Below, one piece after another: positions 39,604-49,645 of a DNA stretch of 64,000 nucleotides. The position numbers were made by a program, and so were the translations under genes. The notes under the pieces are model-generated. The model had not been told where the DNA came from. It saw only the letters and a program-made list of their open reading frames with translations, and did not search any database. Position 1 is the stretch's first letter, and each line of letters starts with the position of its first letter. The DNA is taken from the NCBI GenBank assembly GCA_946626595.1, contig CAMOUQ010000002.1:1-64000 (forward strand), in the 5' to 3' direction. This DNA comes from an uncultured Prevotellaceae bacterium. GTDB lineage: Bacteria > Bacteroidota > Bacteroidia > Bacteroidales > Bacteroidaceae.

Positions 39604-41057
39604 TGGATAAAGGACAATTGATAATGGAAGATAAGAAATTGGATATAAAGGCATTCCTTGATGCCGACGAGAAGAAGGATCTGCTGCGACTGCTGACGGC
39701 AGGCAGCGTGGACGACGGAAAGAGCACACTGATAGGCCGACTGCTGTTTGACTCGAAGAAATTGTACGAAGACCAGTTGCAGGCCTTGGAGCGTGATTCG
39801 AAGCGCGTGGGAAATGCCGGAGCAGGGGAGATTGACTATGCCCTGCTGCTGGACGGACTGAAAGCCGAGCGCGAAGAGGGTATCACCATCGATGTGGCCT
39901 ATCGCTATTTCTCCACCAACCAACGTAAGTTCATCATTGCCGACACACCGGGACACGAGCAATACACACGCAACATGATTACGGGTGGCTCCACTGCCAA
40001 CCTGGCTATTATATTGGTAGACGCGCGCGCGGGAGTAATCACGCAGACTCGCCGTCACACCTTCCTGGTGTCGCTGTTGGGCATCAAGCACATCGTGCTG
40101 GCCGTGAACAAGATGGACCTGGTGGATTTCTCGCAGGAGGTGTTCGAAAAGATTAAAGGCGAATACCTGGCTCTGACCAACCAACTTGGCATTGAGGACG
40201 TTACCTGTTTCCCTATCTCTGCCAAACTGGGAGACAATGTGGTAGAAAAGAGCGAACACACACCTTGGTATGATGGTCCGGACTTGCTCGACTTCCTGGA
40301 GACGGTGCCCATACATCGCGACCGCAACATGACGAATTTCCGCTATCCTGTGCAGTACGTATTGCGGCCCAATCTGGACTTCCGTGGGTTCTGCGGCAAG
40401 ATAGCAAGCGGCATCATCCGCAAGGGAGACGAAATCGTAGCGCTACCCTCGATGAAGCACAGCCGGGTGAAGAGCATTGTCACCTACGACGGAGAACTGG
40501 ACGAAGCCTTCTGCCCGCAGAGTGTGACACTATGCCTGGAGGACGAGATTGACATCTCGCGTGGCGAAATGATTGTTCACCCCGACGACCTGCCCCACAT
40601 CGGCCGCTCGTTTGAGACAATGTTGGTGTGGATGGACGAGGAACCGATGGACAGGGGGAAGCAGTTCTTCCTGAAGCACAATACGAACACTACGCGTGCA
40701 AGCATCGACTCCGTCTCGTATCGCGTGGATGTGAACACGATGGAGCGACTGGAGGGAAAGGACTTCCGCCTGAACGAAATCGGTTGTGTGAACATCACCA
40801 CGGCCAAGACACTCTTTTTCGACAGCTACAAGGATAACCGTGCAACGGGTGCCTTCATCCTTATCGACCCGATTACGAACAACACCTCGGCCGTGGGCAT
40901 GATTATTCGCCCGCTTGAAGAGGGAGAAACAAACGTTGCTGAGGTTCCCACGCTCGACCTGCCCAAACTGGGCATAACGACGGAACACTACGAGGCCATC
41001 GAAAAGGCTGTCAAGGAGTTGGAGCGTCAGGGATTGGAAGTGAAAATAATAAAGTAA
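39603..41057 (+). CDS. cysN: Sulfate adenylyltransferase subunit 1 (GTPase)
   Basis: 484 aa; [38 protein letters not shown]; true start may be a few codons downstream. Confidence 0.96.
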   Translation: MDKGQLIMEDKKLDIKAFLDADEKKDLLRLLTAGSVDDGKSTLIGRLLFDSKKLYEDQLQALERDSKRVGNAGAGEIDYALLLDGLKAEREEGITIDVAYRYFSTNQRKFIIADTPGHEQYTRNMITGGSTANLAIILVDARAGVITQTRRHTFLVSLLGIKHIVLAVNKMDLVDFSQEVFEKIKGEYLALTNQLGIEDVTCFPISAKLGDNVVEKSEHTPWYDGPDLLDFLETVPIHRDRNMTNFRYPVQYVLRPNLDFRGFCGKIASGIIRKGDEIVALPSMKHSRVKSIVTYDGELDEAFCPQSVTLCLEDEIDISRGEMIVHPDDLPHIGRSFETMLVWMDEEPMDRGKQFFLKHNTNTTRASIDSVSYRVDVNTMERLEGKDFRLNEIGCVNITTAKTLFFDSYKDNRATGAFILIDPITNNTSAVGMIIRPLEEGETNVAEVPTLDLPKLGITTEHYEAIEKAVKELERQGLEVKIIK

Positions 41058-41059
41058 CT

Positions 41060-42181
41060 ATGGGACTCATAGAATTTAGCAAACTGCCAGTCAACACCTT
41101 GGTAGGTGCCGACTGGAAAACGTTCAAGGCTGTCACCGAAGGACAGCACGTTGCCAAGGAGAAGCGGACGAAGTTCCTGCTGACGAAGGCCATCTGCCGA
41201 CTGTTGAGCTTGGCCGTGCCCTTGCAGGAGCGGCGCTATCGCAAACTGTTGGCCGACCAGCCTCTGGAGCACGACCCTGTCTTCATACTCGGACATTGGC
41301 GTAGCGGCACCACTTTCGTGCACAACATCCTGGCGCAAGACCCACGCTTCGGCTATACCACAACATACCAAACTGTATTCCCACACTACATGATGGCCAT
41401 GCAGGGTCTGTTCAAGCCCGTGATGGGCTGGCTGATGCCCAGCCACAGGCCCACGGATAACATGGAACTGGCACCGGACCTGCCCCAGGAGGAAGAGTTT
41501 GCCCTGCAGAATACTTGCCCCGTGTCGTACTACCTTTTTTGGTTCTATCCGGAGCGCATGCAGGAGTATTGCGACCGCTACCTGACGATGAAGAAGGCTA
41601 CGCCGGAGGAAATCAAGGACTTCAAGGAGAAGTTTGAGAAGATGGTGAAAATATCGATGTGGAACTCGCGCTATGGCGTGAAGGATGCCCAGTATCTGTC
41701 GAAGAATCCTCCGCATACGGGCAAGGTGAAGACGTTGGTGGAGATGTATCCCAATGCCAAATTCATCTATCTCATGCGCAATCCCTATACGGTGTTCGAA
41801 TCGAGCCGTTCGTTCTTCACCAACACCATCGCGCCGCTGGAATTGCATAGCATCCCCCTGGACCAGATGGAGAAGAACATCTTGCGCAATTACATGGAGC
41901 TGTATCACGCTTATCAGGAGCAGAAGAAATACATTCCAGAGGGCAATCTGATGGAAGTGCGATTCGAAGACATCGAGCAGGATGCCATGGGACTGGCCGA
42001 ACGCATGTATCGCGAACTCTCGCTGCCTGGTTGGGAAAATGCAAAGCCGCACATCGAGAAGTACATCAACGGCAAGAAAGGCTATAAGAAGAACCAGTAC
42101 CAATATGACCCACGAACCGTGCAACTCGTCAACGATGCTTGGGGGCAAGTGCTCGACGAATGGGGATACGATAGGTTATAA
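41060..42181 (+). CDS. PAPS-dependent sulfotransferase family protein
   Basis: 373 aa; 5'-PSB-like FILGHWRSGTTFVHNILAQDP and 3'-PB-like KFIYLMRNPYTVFESSRSFF; 2 nt after cysN. Confidence 0.9.
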   Translation: MGLIEFSKLPVNTLVGADWKTFKAVTEGQHVAKEKRTKFLLTKAICRLLSLAVPLQERRYRKLLADQPLEHDPVFILGHWRSGTTFVHNILAQDPRFGYTTTYQTVFPHYMMAMQGLFKPVMGWLMPSHRPTDNMELAPDLPQEEEFALQNTCPVSYYLFWFYPERMQEYCDRYLTMKKATPEEIKDFKEKFEKMVKISMWNSRYGVKDAQYLSKNPPHTGKVKTLVEMYPNAKFIYLMRNPYTVFESSRSFFTNTIAPLELHSIPLDQMEKNILRNYMELYHAYQEQKKYIPEGNLMEVRFEDIEQDAMGLAERMYRELSLPGWENAKPHIEKYINGKKGYKKNQYQYDPRTVQLVNDAWGQVLDEWGYDRL

Positions 42182-42221
42182 TATAGATTGTAAGAGAAAC
42201 CTGTCTGACAAAGAGAATAAG

Positions 42222-42257
42222 TAAAGGGTATGTCCACGGTTTGGGACATACCCTTTA
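42222..42257 (+). terminator. Hairpin terminator after the sulfation operon
   Basis: TAAAGGGTATGTCC - ACGGTTTG - GGACATACCCTTTA, followed by an AT-rich run. Confidence 0.75.
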
Positions 42258-42296
42258 TATTTATCAGCACTGCGCCGCCTTTGATGCAGGATGGGT

Positions 42297-43745
42297 TTAT
42301 TGACTGAACTTGCTGTAGACGACTTGCATCTGCAGCTGAGTGTTGCCACCCACGAGGCGTATGCTGCCCAGACTGATGTCGTGGCCTACGCTGACCTGCT
42401 GGCTGCCGGTGGCTGTTGAGCTTGAGTTGGTGCTTGTGACCACAGGTATCAGCACCACCTTGTTCCAGTCGCGGTTTTCAGGCAATTGAGCCCAATCGTC
42501 CTCGCTGATGCCCATCTCCTTGGCTCCAGCCATTTTCTCGTGCTTGCAGTAGGCCAGCAGTCGGCTGATGTTGTTGAACGTATAGCTGTTGTAGGTGGAG
42601 TTGAACGATGTGGTGTAGCTGGTGCGACCGTCGGCCACACTGCGCTTGCGGAAGAATCGGTACATATCGCGCTTCCTTACCATCAGCAGTTCTGACGGCG
42701 TGCCAAACTGTTTGTCGTCCTGCGACTTATTGTATCGGACGAGTGTAATGGTGGCTTTGCTGATGCTGTCCGTAGCATGCTGTCCGGCAAAGAGGTCGTC
42801 GATGGGGAAAGTCATTTCGGTACAGATGCCTGCAGGCGTTTTCAGATAGGTGCACGTAGGATTGGCGATGAGCGTATCTACGTTTTCGTTGTCGAAGTGT
42901 GTGCTCTGTATCACCTCCGGGGTAGCGGCAAAGCGGGTCAGAGCCTCGTATGTGGTATCCTGTTCGGCATCGTAATAGCGATAAAAGATGTTCATCGTAC
43001 CAACGTATACGGAGAGCATGGTGCCCTTGCCGCCCGAAGTGCGGAAATAGAGCCCTGGGAAGACGTTGCGTATGAAACGATGCGAGTTGGCGAAATCGTC
43101 GGAGTTGGCATAGTAGTGCTCCAACAGGCGCTGTCCCAGTTCGCGAGGCAATACGATGCGCACATTGTTGTCGTAGCTGCTGCCTGATAGTGTGGTCTCC
43201 GATTCGTTGTAATCCTTTGGGGTAAAGACGCGTGAGGCGAGTGGGGTAGCGTTGGCCGGAAGATATTGTCTCAGGTCGACGTCGGTGTAGTAGGTACTAT
43301 CTTCAGACAGGATGTTGCTGCGGTCGAGTTCGTACACATGCAGTTTCATCGGGTTGTTTTCATCGCCATAGTAGCTGTCGAAGAAGAGGCGAACCTCGCA
43401 CGAGTCACATTGTACGATGCCTTTCGTGGGCACTCCGTCTACGTCACCTACCATATTCTCGCGCAAAGGCAGATTATAGTCTTCGAAGCAATAGAACTGA
43501 GCAGCAAAGTCGGCGGTGATGTCGGTTCCCGTCTCCAAATCGGTGACGCATCCCAGGTAGTTCTTTGAACTGTTGGCAACGACGGAATCGAGTTTCAACG
43601 AGCGTGTCGTAACGTTGAACACGTCCGTGGAATTGGTTATTACGTCGCCAGAAGAGTAGATACCAAGTGTATCGGTGGTGTCGTCGCAGGCAGCAAATGA
43701 AAGCATTGCGAGCGACGACAGCAGGTATGTGAAAGTTTTGTTCAT
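42297..43745 (-). CDS. DUF4270-family lipoprotein
   Basis: 482 aa; MNKTFTYLLSSLAMLSFAACDDTTDTLGIYSSG lipobox; GSS/N-rich C-terminal region. Confidence 0.78.
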   Translation of the reverse strand: MNKTFTYLLSSLAMLSFAACDDTTDTLGIYSSGDVITNSTDVFNVTTRSLKLDSVVANSSKNYLGCVTDLETGTDITADFAAQFYCFEDYNLPLRENMVGDVDGVPTKGIVQCDSCEVRLFFDSYYGDENNPMKLHVYELDRSNILSEDSTYYTDVDLRQYLPANATPLASRVFTPKDYNESETTLSGSSYDNNVRIVLPRELGQRLLEHYYANSDDFANSHRFIRNVFPGLYFRTSGGKGTMLSVYVGTMNIFYRYYDAEQDTTYEALTRFAATPEVIQSTHFDNENVDTLIANPTCTYLKTPAGICTEMTFPIDDLFAGQHATDSISKATITLVRYNKSQDDKQFGTPSELLMVRKRDMYRFFRKRSVADGRTSYTTSFNSTYNSYTFNNISRLLAYCKHEKMAGAKEMGISEDDWAQLPENRDWNKVVLIPVVTSTNSSSTATGSQQVSVGHDISLGSIRLVGGNTQLQMQVVYSKFSQ

Positions 43746-43776
43746 GTGTAGCGTTGCGTTTGTATTAACGTAGGCT

Positions 43777-44598
43777 TTAGTCTTCGGCCTTTGCCGAGCG
43801 GTCTTTGTTCCAGACTTCGTCGAAGAAGTTCAGATAGTTTTCCTCGGTGGGAGCAGTCTCCATGATCAGCTTGCCTTGTTCGCGTGCATAGGCTTCAATC
43901 TCGGGATTGGGGGAGAGGAACGTGACACCATCGGAGAACTTAACTGCCAGCTTGATGACATCGGTGGGTGTGAGGTTGTTGCCCAACTCGCTGAAGCATT
44001 CGCCGTTGGCCTGGCGATACTCCATAATCTCCCCTGCGCGATCGCCAGTGGGCAGTGTAAGCTGGCTCGGAGCCACGGTGTAAACTACGCGGCAGTCGCG
44101 GAAACAAGGTTCCTCGGCATAGGCCATCTTCAGGTAGACGGGTGCCAAGGCCGATATCCATCCGTGGCAATGAACGATGTTGGGCGTCCATCGCATCTTC
44201 TTCACGGTCTCGATGACGCTGCGTGCATAGAATGCCGAGCGGGCAAAGTTGTCGGTGTACTCTTTGCCTTCGCGGTCATGTTCTGCCAGGCGCTTTCCGA
44301 AGAAGTCGTCATCGTCGATGAAGTAGACTTGCATGCGTGTCCCCACGATGCTGGCAACCTTGATGATAAGTTGGTAGTCGGTGTCGTCGACAACCAAGTT
44401 CATGCCCGAAATACGCTGAACAGGATGCAATTGGTTCCTGCGCTCGTTGATGTTGCCCCACTTGGGCATAAAAATACGTGCTTCGCGCCCAGACTCTATC
44501 GTAGTGTTGGGCACATTGTAACCAAGATTGGTCAGTTCCGAATCCGGCACGTAGGGGCTGATTTCTTGCGTCACAAAAAGTATCTTCTCTGCTGTCAT
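43777..44598 (-). CDS. Glycogen/starch synthase-like protein, N-terminal GT5 domain only
   Basis: TAEKILFVTQEISPYVPDSELTNLGYNVPNTTIESGREARIFMPKWGNINERRNQLH...NIVHCHGWISALAPVYLK; ~273 aa; start at ATG 44598. Confidence 0.8.
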   Translation of the reverse strand: MTAEKILFVTQEISPYVPDSELTNLGYNVPNTTIESGREARIFMPKWGNINERRNQLHPVQRISGMNLVVDDTDYQLIIKVASIVGTRMQVYFIDDDDFFGKRLAEHDREGKEYTDNFARSAFYARSVIETVKKMRWTPNIVHCHGWISALAPVYLKMAYAEEPCFRDCRVVYTVAPSQLTLPTGDRAGEIMEYRQANGECFSELGNNLTPTDVIKLAVKFSDGVTFLSPNPEIEAYAREQGKLIMETAPTEENYLNFFDEVWNKDRSAKAED

Positions 44599-44774
44599 CT
44601 CATCAAAGTATAAAATTCGGTACAAAGTTACAAAAAATTCGTTACATTGTCCCCCTCGGAGGGCGATTATTGTATATTTTTTGTTAATTTAAGTGATTTA
44701 TTCGCTTTTTTGTTTCATTATCTCAATATTTATGCGTTATTTTGCACCGCTTAACAGAAAGACTATTCAGAATA

Positions 44775-45626
44775 GTGAAACAGATTTCCACGATTGCCGA
44801 GTTGCGAAGCGAACTGAACTGCCTCCGTGAGCAAGGCAAAACGATAGGACTTGTCCCCACGATGGGGGCCTTACATGCAGGGCATGCATCATTGGTTCGC
44901 CGCAGTGTAGAGGAGAACGATGTGACGGTAGTCAGCATCTTCCTCAATCCTACCCAGTTTAACGATAAGACCGACCTGGCCAAGTATCCTCGCACATTGG
45001 ATGCCGACTGCAGGTTGCTTGAAGAATGTGGCGCCACGATAGCTTTTGCTCCGTCGGTAGACGAGATTTACCCTGAGCCCGATACGCGCCAGTTCAGCTA
45101 TCCGCCTACAGACAGCGTCATGGAGGGTGCTTTCCGTCCAGGCCACTTCAACGGCGTATGCCAGATTGTGAGCAAGCTGTTTGCCATGACGGAGCCCGAC
45201 CGCGCCTATTTCGGCGAGAAGGATTTCCAGCAGATTGCCGTCATACGCCGCATGGCAGACGACCTGGGCTTCAAGTTGCAGATTGTGCCTTGTCCTGTGA
45301 TTCGCGAACAGAGCGGATTGGCCATGAGCAGCCGCAATACGCTGCTGACGCCCGAGGAACGTGAGACAGCTGCAGCCATCTATCAGACGCTGCGTACGAG
45401 CCGCGAATGGGTGAATGAGATGACCGTAGAGGAAGTGCATGACAAGGTGGTGGCCGACATTAATGCCGTAGAGGGACTGCAGGTTCAGTACTACAGCATC
45501 GTGGACGGTCGTTCGCTGGCCGACGTCGGCAGTTGGGACGAAAGCGATGATATCGTGGGCTGCATCACCGTATTCTGCGGCAGTCAGCCTATCCGTCTGA
45601 TTGACCACGTACGATACAAAGGTTGA
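44775..45626 (+). CDS. panC: Pantothenate synthetase (GTG start)
   Basis: [53 protein letters not shown]-type motif [25 protein letters not shown]. Confidence 0.95.
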   Translation: MKQISTIAELRSELNCLREQGKTIGLVPTMGALHAGHASLVRRSVEENDVTVVSIFLNPTQFNDKTDLAKYPRTLDADCRLLEECGATIAFAPSVDEIYPEPDTRQFSYPPTDSVMEGAFRPGHFNGVCQIVSKLFAMTEPDRAYFGEKDFQQIAVIRRMADDLGFKLQIVPCPVIREQSGLAMSSRNTLLTPEERETAAAIYQTLRTSREWVNEMTVEEVHDKVVADINAVEGLQVQYYSIVDGRSLADVGSWDESDDIVGCITVFCGSQPIRLIDHVRYKG

Positions 45627-45631
45627 GAGCC

Positions 45632-45976
45632 ATGATGATAGAAGTTCTGAAATCAAAGTTACACTGCGTCCGTGTGACTGAGGCCAACCTCAACTATATG
45701 GGTTCCATCACCATCGACGAGGATTTGATGGATGCTGCCGGCCTGATAGCAGGGGAGCGCGTATACATCGTCAACAACAATAACGGTGAACGTTTCGACA
45801 CCTACATCATCACTGGGCCGCGTGGCTCTGGCTGCATCTGTCTGAATGGTGCTGCTGCCCGTAAAGTCCAGGTGGGGGATGTTGTCATCATCATGTCGTA
45901 TGCGACGATGGACTTTGAGGAGGCCAAGACGTTTAAGCCTCAAGTGGTGTTCCCTGAGAATAACCGAGTGAAATAG
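45632..45976 (+). CDS. panD: Aspartate 1-decarboxylase
   Basis: [38 protein letters not shown] (GSI cleavage site). Confidence 0.96.
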   Translation: MMIEVLKSKLHCVRVTEANLNYMGSITIDEDLMDAAGLIAGERVYIVNNNNGERFDTYIITGPRGSGCICLNGAAARKVQVGDVVIIMSYATMDFEEAKTFKPQVVFPENNRVK

Positions 45977-46032
45977 CAGGTGAATAACAGCGTAAAATAG
46001 CTGCAAACGACTGCTTACATTTTACTATAGAA

Positions 46033-46097
46033 TACACGCATTTACACAAATTGTTGGCTTCTGATGTAGTCCAATAAGAATTGTGTAAATGCGTGTA
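46033..46097. repeat. 17-bp perfect inverted repeat with 31-nt loop
   Basis: TACACGCATTTACACAA (46033-46049) / TTGTGTAAATGCGTGTA (46081-46097). Confidence 0.85.
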
Positions 46098-46118
46098 ATT
46101 CGTAGATAAGGCCACTGT

Positions 46119-46176
46119 CGGCTGTGGCTTATCGGGTCATAGTCCGGCCCGGCTGTGGCTTATCGGGTCATAGTCC
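46119..46176. repeat. 27-bp direct duplication covering the 3' end of the downstream minus-strand CDS
   Basis: CGGCTGTGGCTTATCGGGTCATAGTCC at 46119-46145 and 46150-46176. Confidence 0.9.
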
Positions 46177-46804
46177 AGCCGAGCTTCAAGCCGTTGTAGT
46201 TGCCCAGGAGATTGCTGAGTGTGCTGGTGTAAGAGGTTGCGCTGGCCAGGACATTCATGGCACTCATGAGTTTGTCGGCATCGAACATCATATACAATTC
46301 GTTGCCCATGACGTTGACGGTGGGCTTGATGGTGGTGACGCCGAATGCGCCTGTGATGGTCATGAGGCTCGATTTGGCATCATAGGTGTAGGTGCCAGGG
46401 AACGACTTTCCGCTGCGAACCAGCGTGCACGAACCGTCGTTGTTGAAGGTCAATGTCGTCTTGCCGGCCTGGAAACCCAGTTTCTTGAGTTGCTTGTCGA
46501 GTGTGCTCTCGATTTTGCTGCTTGCTACCGACGAACCGATTTGTGCCAGAATGTTTTGGCTCTCGAAGGCAATCTTCGGTTTTGAGTAGGTCCATGTGCC
46601 GACGATTGAGTTCTTGGTTGTGGTGTTGCCCAGGATGGATGACATGAGTGTGCCCAGCACGCTGGTGCCAGCCTGTGCCAGTGCACCGGTCTGATTGGTG
46701 TTGCCTGTGGGCAGCGCACCCGTTGTCCCCGTGGTGCCGAAGCCACATCCTGCAAACAAAAGCGAAGCCGATACGAGGGCTGCCGCAATGAAATTCTTCT
46801 TCAT
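46160..46804 (-). CDS. DUF4923-family lipoprotein
   Basis: 214 aa; MKKNFIAAALVSASLLFAGCGFG lipobox; SIVGTWTYSKPKIAFESQNIL...FNNDGSCTLV. Confidence 0.8.
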   Translation of the reverse strand: MKKNFIAAALVSASLLFAGCGFGTTGTTGALPTGNTNQTGALAQAGTSVLGTLMSSILGNTTTKNSIVGTWTYSKPKIAFESQNILAQIGSSVASSKIESTLDKQLKKLGFQAGKTTLTFNNDGSCTLVRSGKSFPGTYTYDAKSSLMTITGAFGVTTIKPTVNVMGNELYMMFDADKLMSAMNVLASATSYTSTLSNLLGNYNGLKLGWTMTR

Positions 46805-46815
46805 AATGTTTTGAT

Positions 46816-47721
46816 TTAGTGTTTATTGAATAAATTAGTAAAATCAGTCGGGTAGGGGGTCTCGAACTCCATCCGCTGCCCTGTGACGGGATGGTAGAGG
46901 AAGAGGCGATAGGCATGCAGGCAGAGGCGGTGTATGGGATTCTGTGTGCTGCCATATTTGTCGTCTCCGCACACCGGATGGCCGAGGTCGGCCATGTGGA
47001 CGCGTATCTGATTCTTGCGCCCAGTTTCCAGTCTTAGCTCCACAAGTGAGTATTTCTCTGAGCGTTGCAGGACACGGAAATGCGTGATGGCCAGTTTTCC
47101 ACCGTTGTCCGTGGGACTGCTGAAGGTGACACATGCCTTGTTGTCCTTGAGCCACGATTCCACGGTGCCGCCTTCCTGTTGCACCTCGCCACCGACTACG
47201 GTTATGTATCTGCGGTCAAACACGCGTCCTTTCCAGTCGTTCTCCAGCGACAGAGCTGCCTCGATGGTCTTGGCATAGACCATCAAGCCCGATGTCTCGC
47301 GGTCCAGGCGATGTACGACGTGGGCATGGCATTTGAAGTGTCGTCTGTGGAAGTATTCGTCGAGAATCGTCTTCACGCAGAATTGTCCACCTGTGGAGGC
47401 GGCAGACAGTATGCCAGGTTGCTTCTCGATGACAATGATGTCCTTGTCTTCATAGACGATGCGCAGCCAGCGGCTTTCCAGCTCGGTCTTGCGGCGATGC
47501 TTGCTGACGCGGACGACCATGCCAGGTTCCAGTGCGAAATCGTAGCGAGTCACCAGTTGGCGGTCCACCGTGATGCCGTGTCCCTGCAGGATGTCCTTGG
47601 CCTTGTTGCGACTGATGCCGCTCATTTCCTTCATGAGGAAATCGAGCAGGGGCATGGGTTCTCTCACGGTTATCTCGTTGTACTTCGATGCTGCGTATTG
47701 TTCGCCTGTCAGATTCTTCAT
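46816..47721 (-). CDS. RluA-family pseudouridine synthase
   Basis: 301 aa; VVHRLDRETSGLMVYAKT; S4-like N-terminus; LETGRKNQIRVHMADLGHPVCGDDKYG. Confidence 0.94.
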   Translation of the reverse strand: MKNLTGEQYAASKYNEITVREPMPLLDFLMKEMSGISRNKAKDILQGHGITVDRQLVTRYDFALEPGMVVRVSKHRRKTELESRWLRIVYEDKDIIVIEKQPGILSAASTGGQFCVKTILDEYFHRRHFKCHAHVVHRLDRETSGLMVYAKTIEAALSLENDWKGRVFDRRYITVVGGEVQQEGGTVESWLKDNKACVTFSSPTDNGGKLAITHFRVLQRSEKYSLVELRLETGRKNQIRVHMADLGHPVCGDDKYGSTQNPIHRLCLHAYRLFLYHPVTGQRMEFETPYPTDFTNLFNKH

Positions 47722-47778
47722 TTATAAATATGGTATAACCAATTAAACATAACGTATATTCTAATAAAATATATAGCT

Positions 47779-48375
47779 TTACTGAATTTCGACCGTAACG
47801 CCGCGTATAAGTTCAAGTCGCGTCTTCAATTGTGATGCTTCGCTTTGGCGGATTTGCAGCTGTAACTGGCAGGTCATCTCGAAATTCTGACTGAGGATGC
47901 GTGGGTTCATTTCCTTGACGACACGCATGACGTCGTTCATCAGTGGATACTCGAACATGGCGGCCATGGTGACATCTACGGTGCGTTCCTCGACGATGGC
48001 TTCGTCCAGGGCCATGATGGTTGCTTGTTTGTAGGCATTTTGCAATCCGCTGGTGCCCAGCTTGATGCCGCCGAAGTAACGGACCACAATGACGAGTGTA
48101 TTCGTGAGTTCCCGTTTGTTCAGTTGTCCGAGAATTGGTTTTCCGGCCGTTCCTGAAGGTTCTCCGTGGTCTACGGCACGGAATTGGTTGCGCAGATGTC
48201 CGATGACGTATGCGTAGCAAACATGGCGTGCGTCGTAGTATTCCCGTTCGTACTGGCTGACCAATTGCTTCACCTCGTCGGTGTTCTCCACATGAAAGGC
48301 GAAAGCGAGGAACTTGCTACGTTTCTCGCTATATTCGCCTTTAGAAGGTTCCGTTATGGTCAGGTATGCATCCAC
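47779..48375 (-). CDS. YigZ/IMPACT-family protein
   Basis: KRSKFLAFAFHVENTDEVKQLVSQYEREYYDARHVCYAYVIG...DHGEPSGTAGKPIL; a GTG start at 48375 avoids overlap with the upstream gene. Confidence 0.85.
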   Translation of the reverse strand: MDAYLTITEPSKGEYSEKRSKFLAFAFHVENTDEVKQLVSQYEREYYDARHVCYAYVIGHLRNQFRAVDHGEPSGTAGKPILGQLNKRELTNTLVIVVRYFGGIKLGTSGLQNAYKQATIMALDEAIVEERTVDVTMAAMFEYPLMNDVMRVVKEMNPRILSQNFEMTCQLQLQIRQSEASQLKTRLELIRGVTVEIQ

Positions 48376-48389
48376 CTGGTATGTGCCTA

Positions 48390-49637
48390 TCAGTCCAGTT
48401 TGTGCACGACTATGCCGCTGCGCAGTTTCGGCTCGAACCATGTAGCCTTGGGCGGCATGATCTTGCCGTTGTCGGCGATGTTCATGATTTCGTCCATCGA
48501 GACTGGGTACAGGGCCAGGGCCATCTTCATCTCGCCTGAGTCGACGCGACGTTCCAATTCCTCGTAGCCTCGCAGGCCACCTACGAAGTCGATGCGTTTG
48601 TCGCCCCGTAAGTCGGTGATTCCGAGCAGTTTGTCGAGTATTATATTACTGCTTACGCTAACGTCCAGTCCGCCTATCGGGTCGCTGTCGTCGGCCAATC
48701 CGTCGTGCAGTGTGAGCTGGTACCAGTAGCCATCCAGATAGAGGGCAAACTGATGTTTGCGGCTGGGATGGCGACGTTCCTTGCCACAGCATTCGATGTC
48801 GAAGTCCTCGGCCAGCGCAGCCAGGAATTCCTCGGGTGTACGTCCGTTGAGATCGCTGACGACGCGGTTGTAGTCCAGGATGGTGAGTTGCGAGGCGGGG
48901 AAACAAACTGCCATGAAATAGTTGTACTCCTCGTCGCCGCGATGGTTGGGGTTCTGCTTGGCCTTTTCTGCGCCCACCAGGGCTGCTGCTGCCGAGCGGT
49001 GATGGCCGTCGGCTATATACAGATAAGGTATACGCGCAAAGGTTTCGGTGATGGTCTGTATGTCGGCCTTGTCCTTGACGAGCCACAGGCGATGGCGGAA
49101 TCCGTCGATGGGGGCCACGAAGTCGTACTCCGGCTGGCCCTGTGCGTAGCGTGCTACCAGGCTGTCTATCACCTCGTTGTCTTTGTATGCGAAGAATACG
49201 GGCTCCATGTTGGCATTGGTGGCGCGGACGTGTTTCATGCGGTCCTCTTCTTTGTCGCGGCGTGTGAGCTCGTGTTTCTTGATAACGCCGGACATGTAGT
49301 CCTCGACGAGTGCGCCTACGACGAGTCCGAACTGCGTCTTCTGGTTCATCGTCTGGGCGTAGATGTAGTACATCTCTTGTTCGTCCTGCACGAGCCAGCC
49401 GTTGTCCTGGAACTTCTTGAAGTTCTTGGTTGCCTGCTCATAGACGCGAGGGTCGAATTCGCTGGTGCCGACGGGGAAATCGATTTCGGGCTTGATGATG
49501 TGGTAGAGGCTCTTTTCGTTGTTGCCGGCCTCTGCCCTCGCCTCTTCGCTGTCCAGCACGTCGTAGGGGCGGCTTTCCACTTGTTCCACAAGTTCGCGTG
49601 GCGGACGTAGTCCACGGAAGGGTTTTATAGTAGCCAT
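48390..49637 (-). CDS. DUF1015 family protein
   Basis: 415 aa; IKPFRGLRPPRELVEQVESRPYDVLDSEEARAEA; YIADGHHRSAAA. Confidence 0.92.
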   Translation of the reverse strand: MATIKPFRGLRPPRELVEQVESRPYDVLDSEEARAEAGNNEKSLYHIIKPEIDFPVGTSEFDPRVYEQATKNFKKFQDNGWLVQDEQEMYYIYAQTMNQKTQFGLVVGALVEDYMSGVIKKHELTRRDKEEDRMKHVRATNANMEPVFFAYKDNEVIDSLVARYAQGQPEYDFVAPIDGFRHRLWLVKDKADIQTITETFARIPYLYIADGHHRSAAAALVGAEKAKQNPNHRGDEEYNYFMAVCFPASQLTILDYNRVVSDLNGRTPEEFLAALAEDFDIECCGKERRHPSRKHQFALYLDGYWYQLTLHDGLADDSDPIGGLDVSVSSNIILDKLLGITDLRGDKRIDFVGGLRGYEELERRVDSGEMKMALALYPVSMDEIMNIADNGKIMPPKATWFEPKLRSGIVVHKLD

Positions 49638-49645
49638 AGTTGTAA

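Noticed and set aside
47779-48441. Full-length 220-aa YigZ ORF
   Set aside because: The upstream extension overlaps the DUF1015 gene end; family similarity begins near the GTG at 48375.
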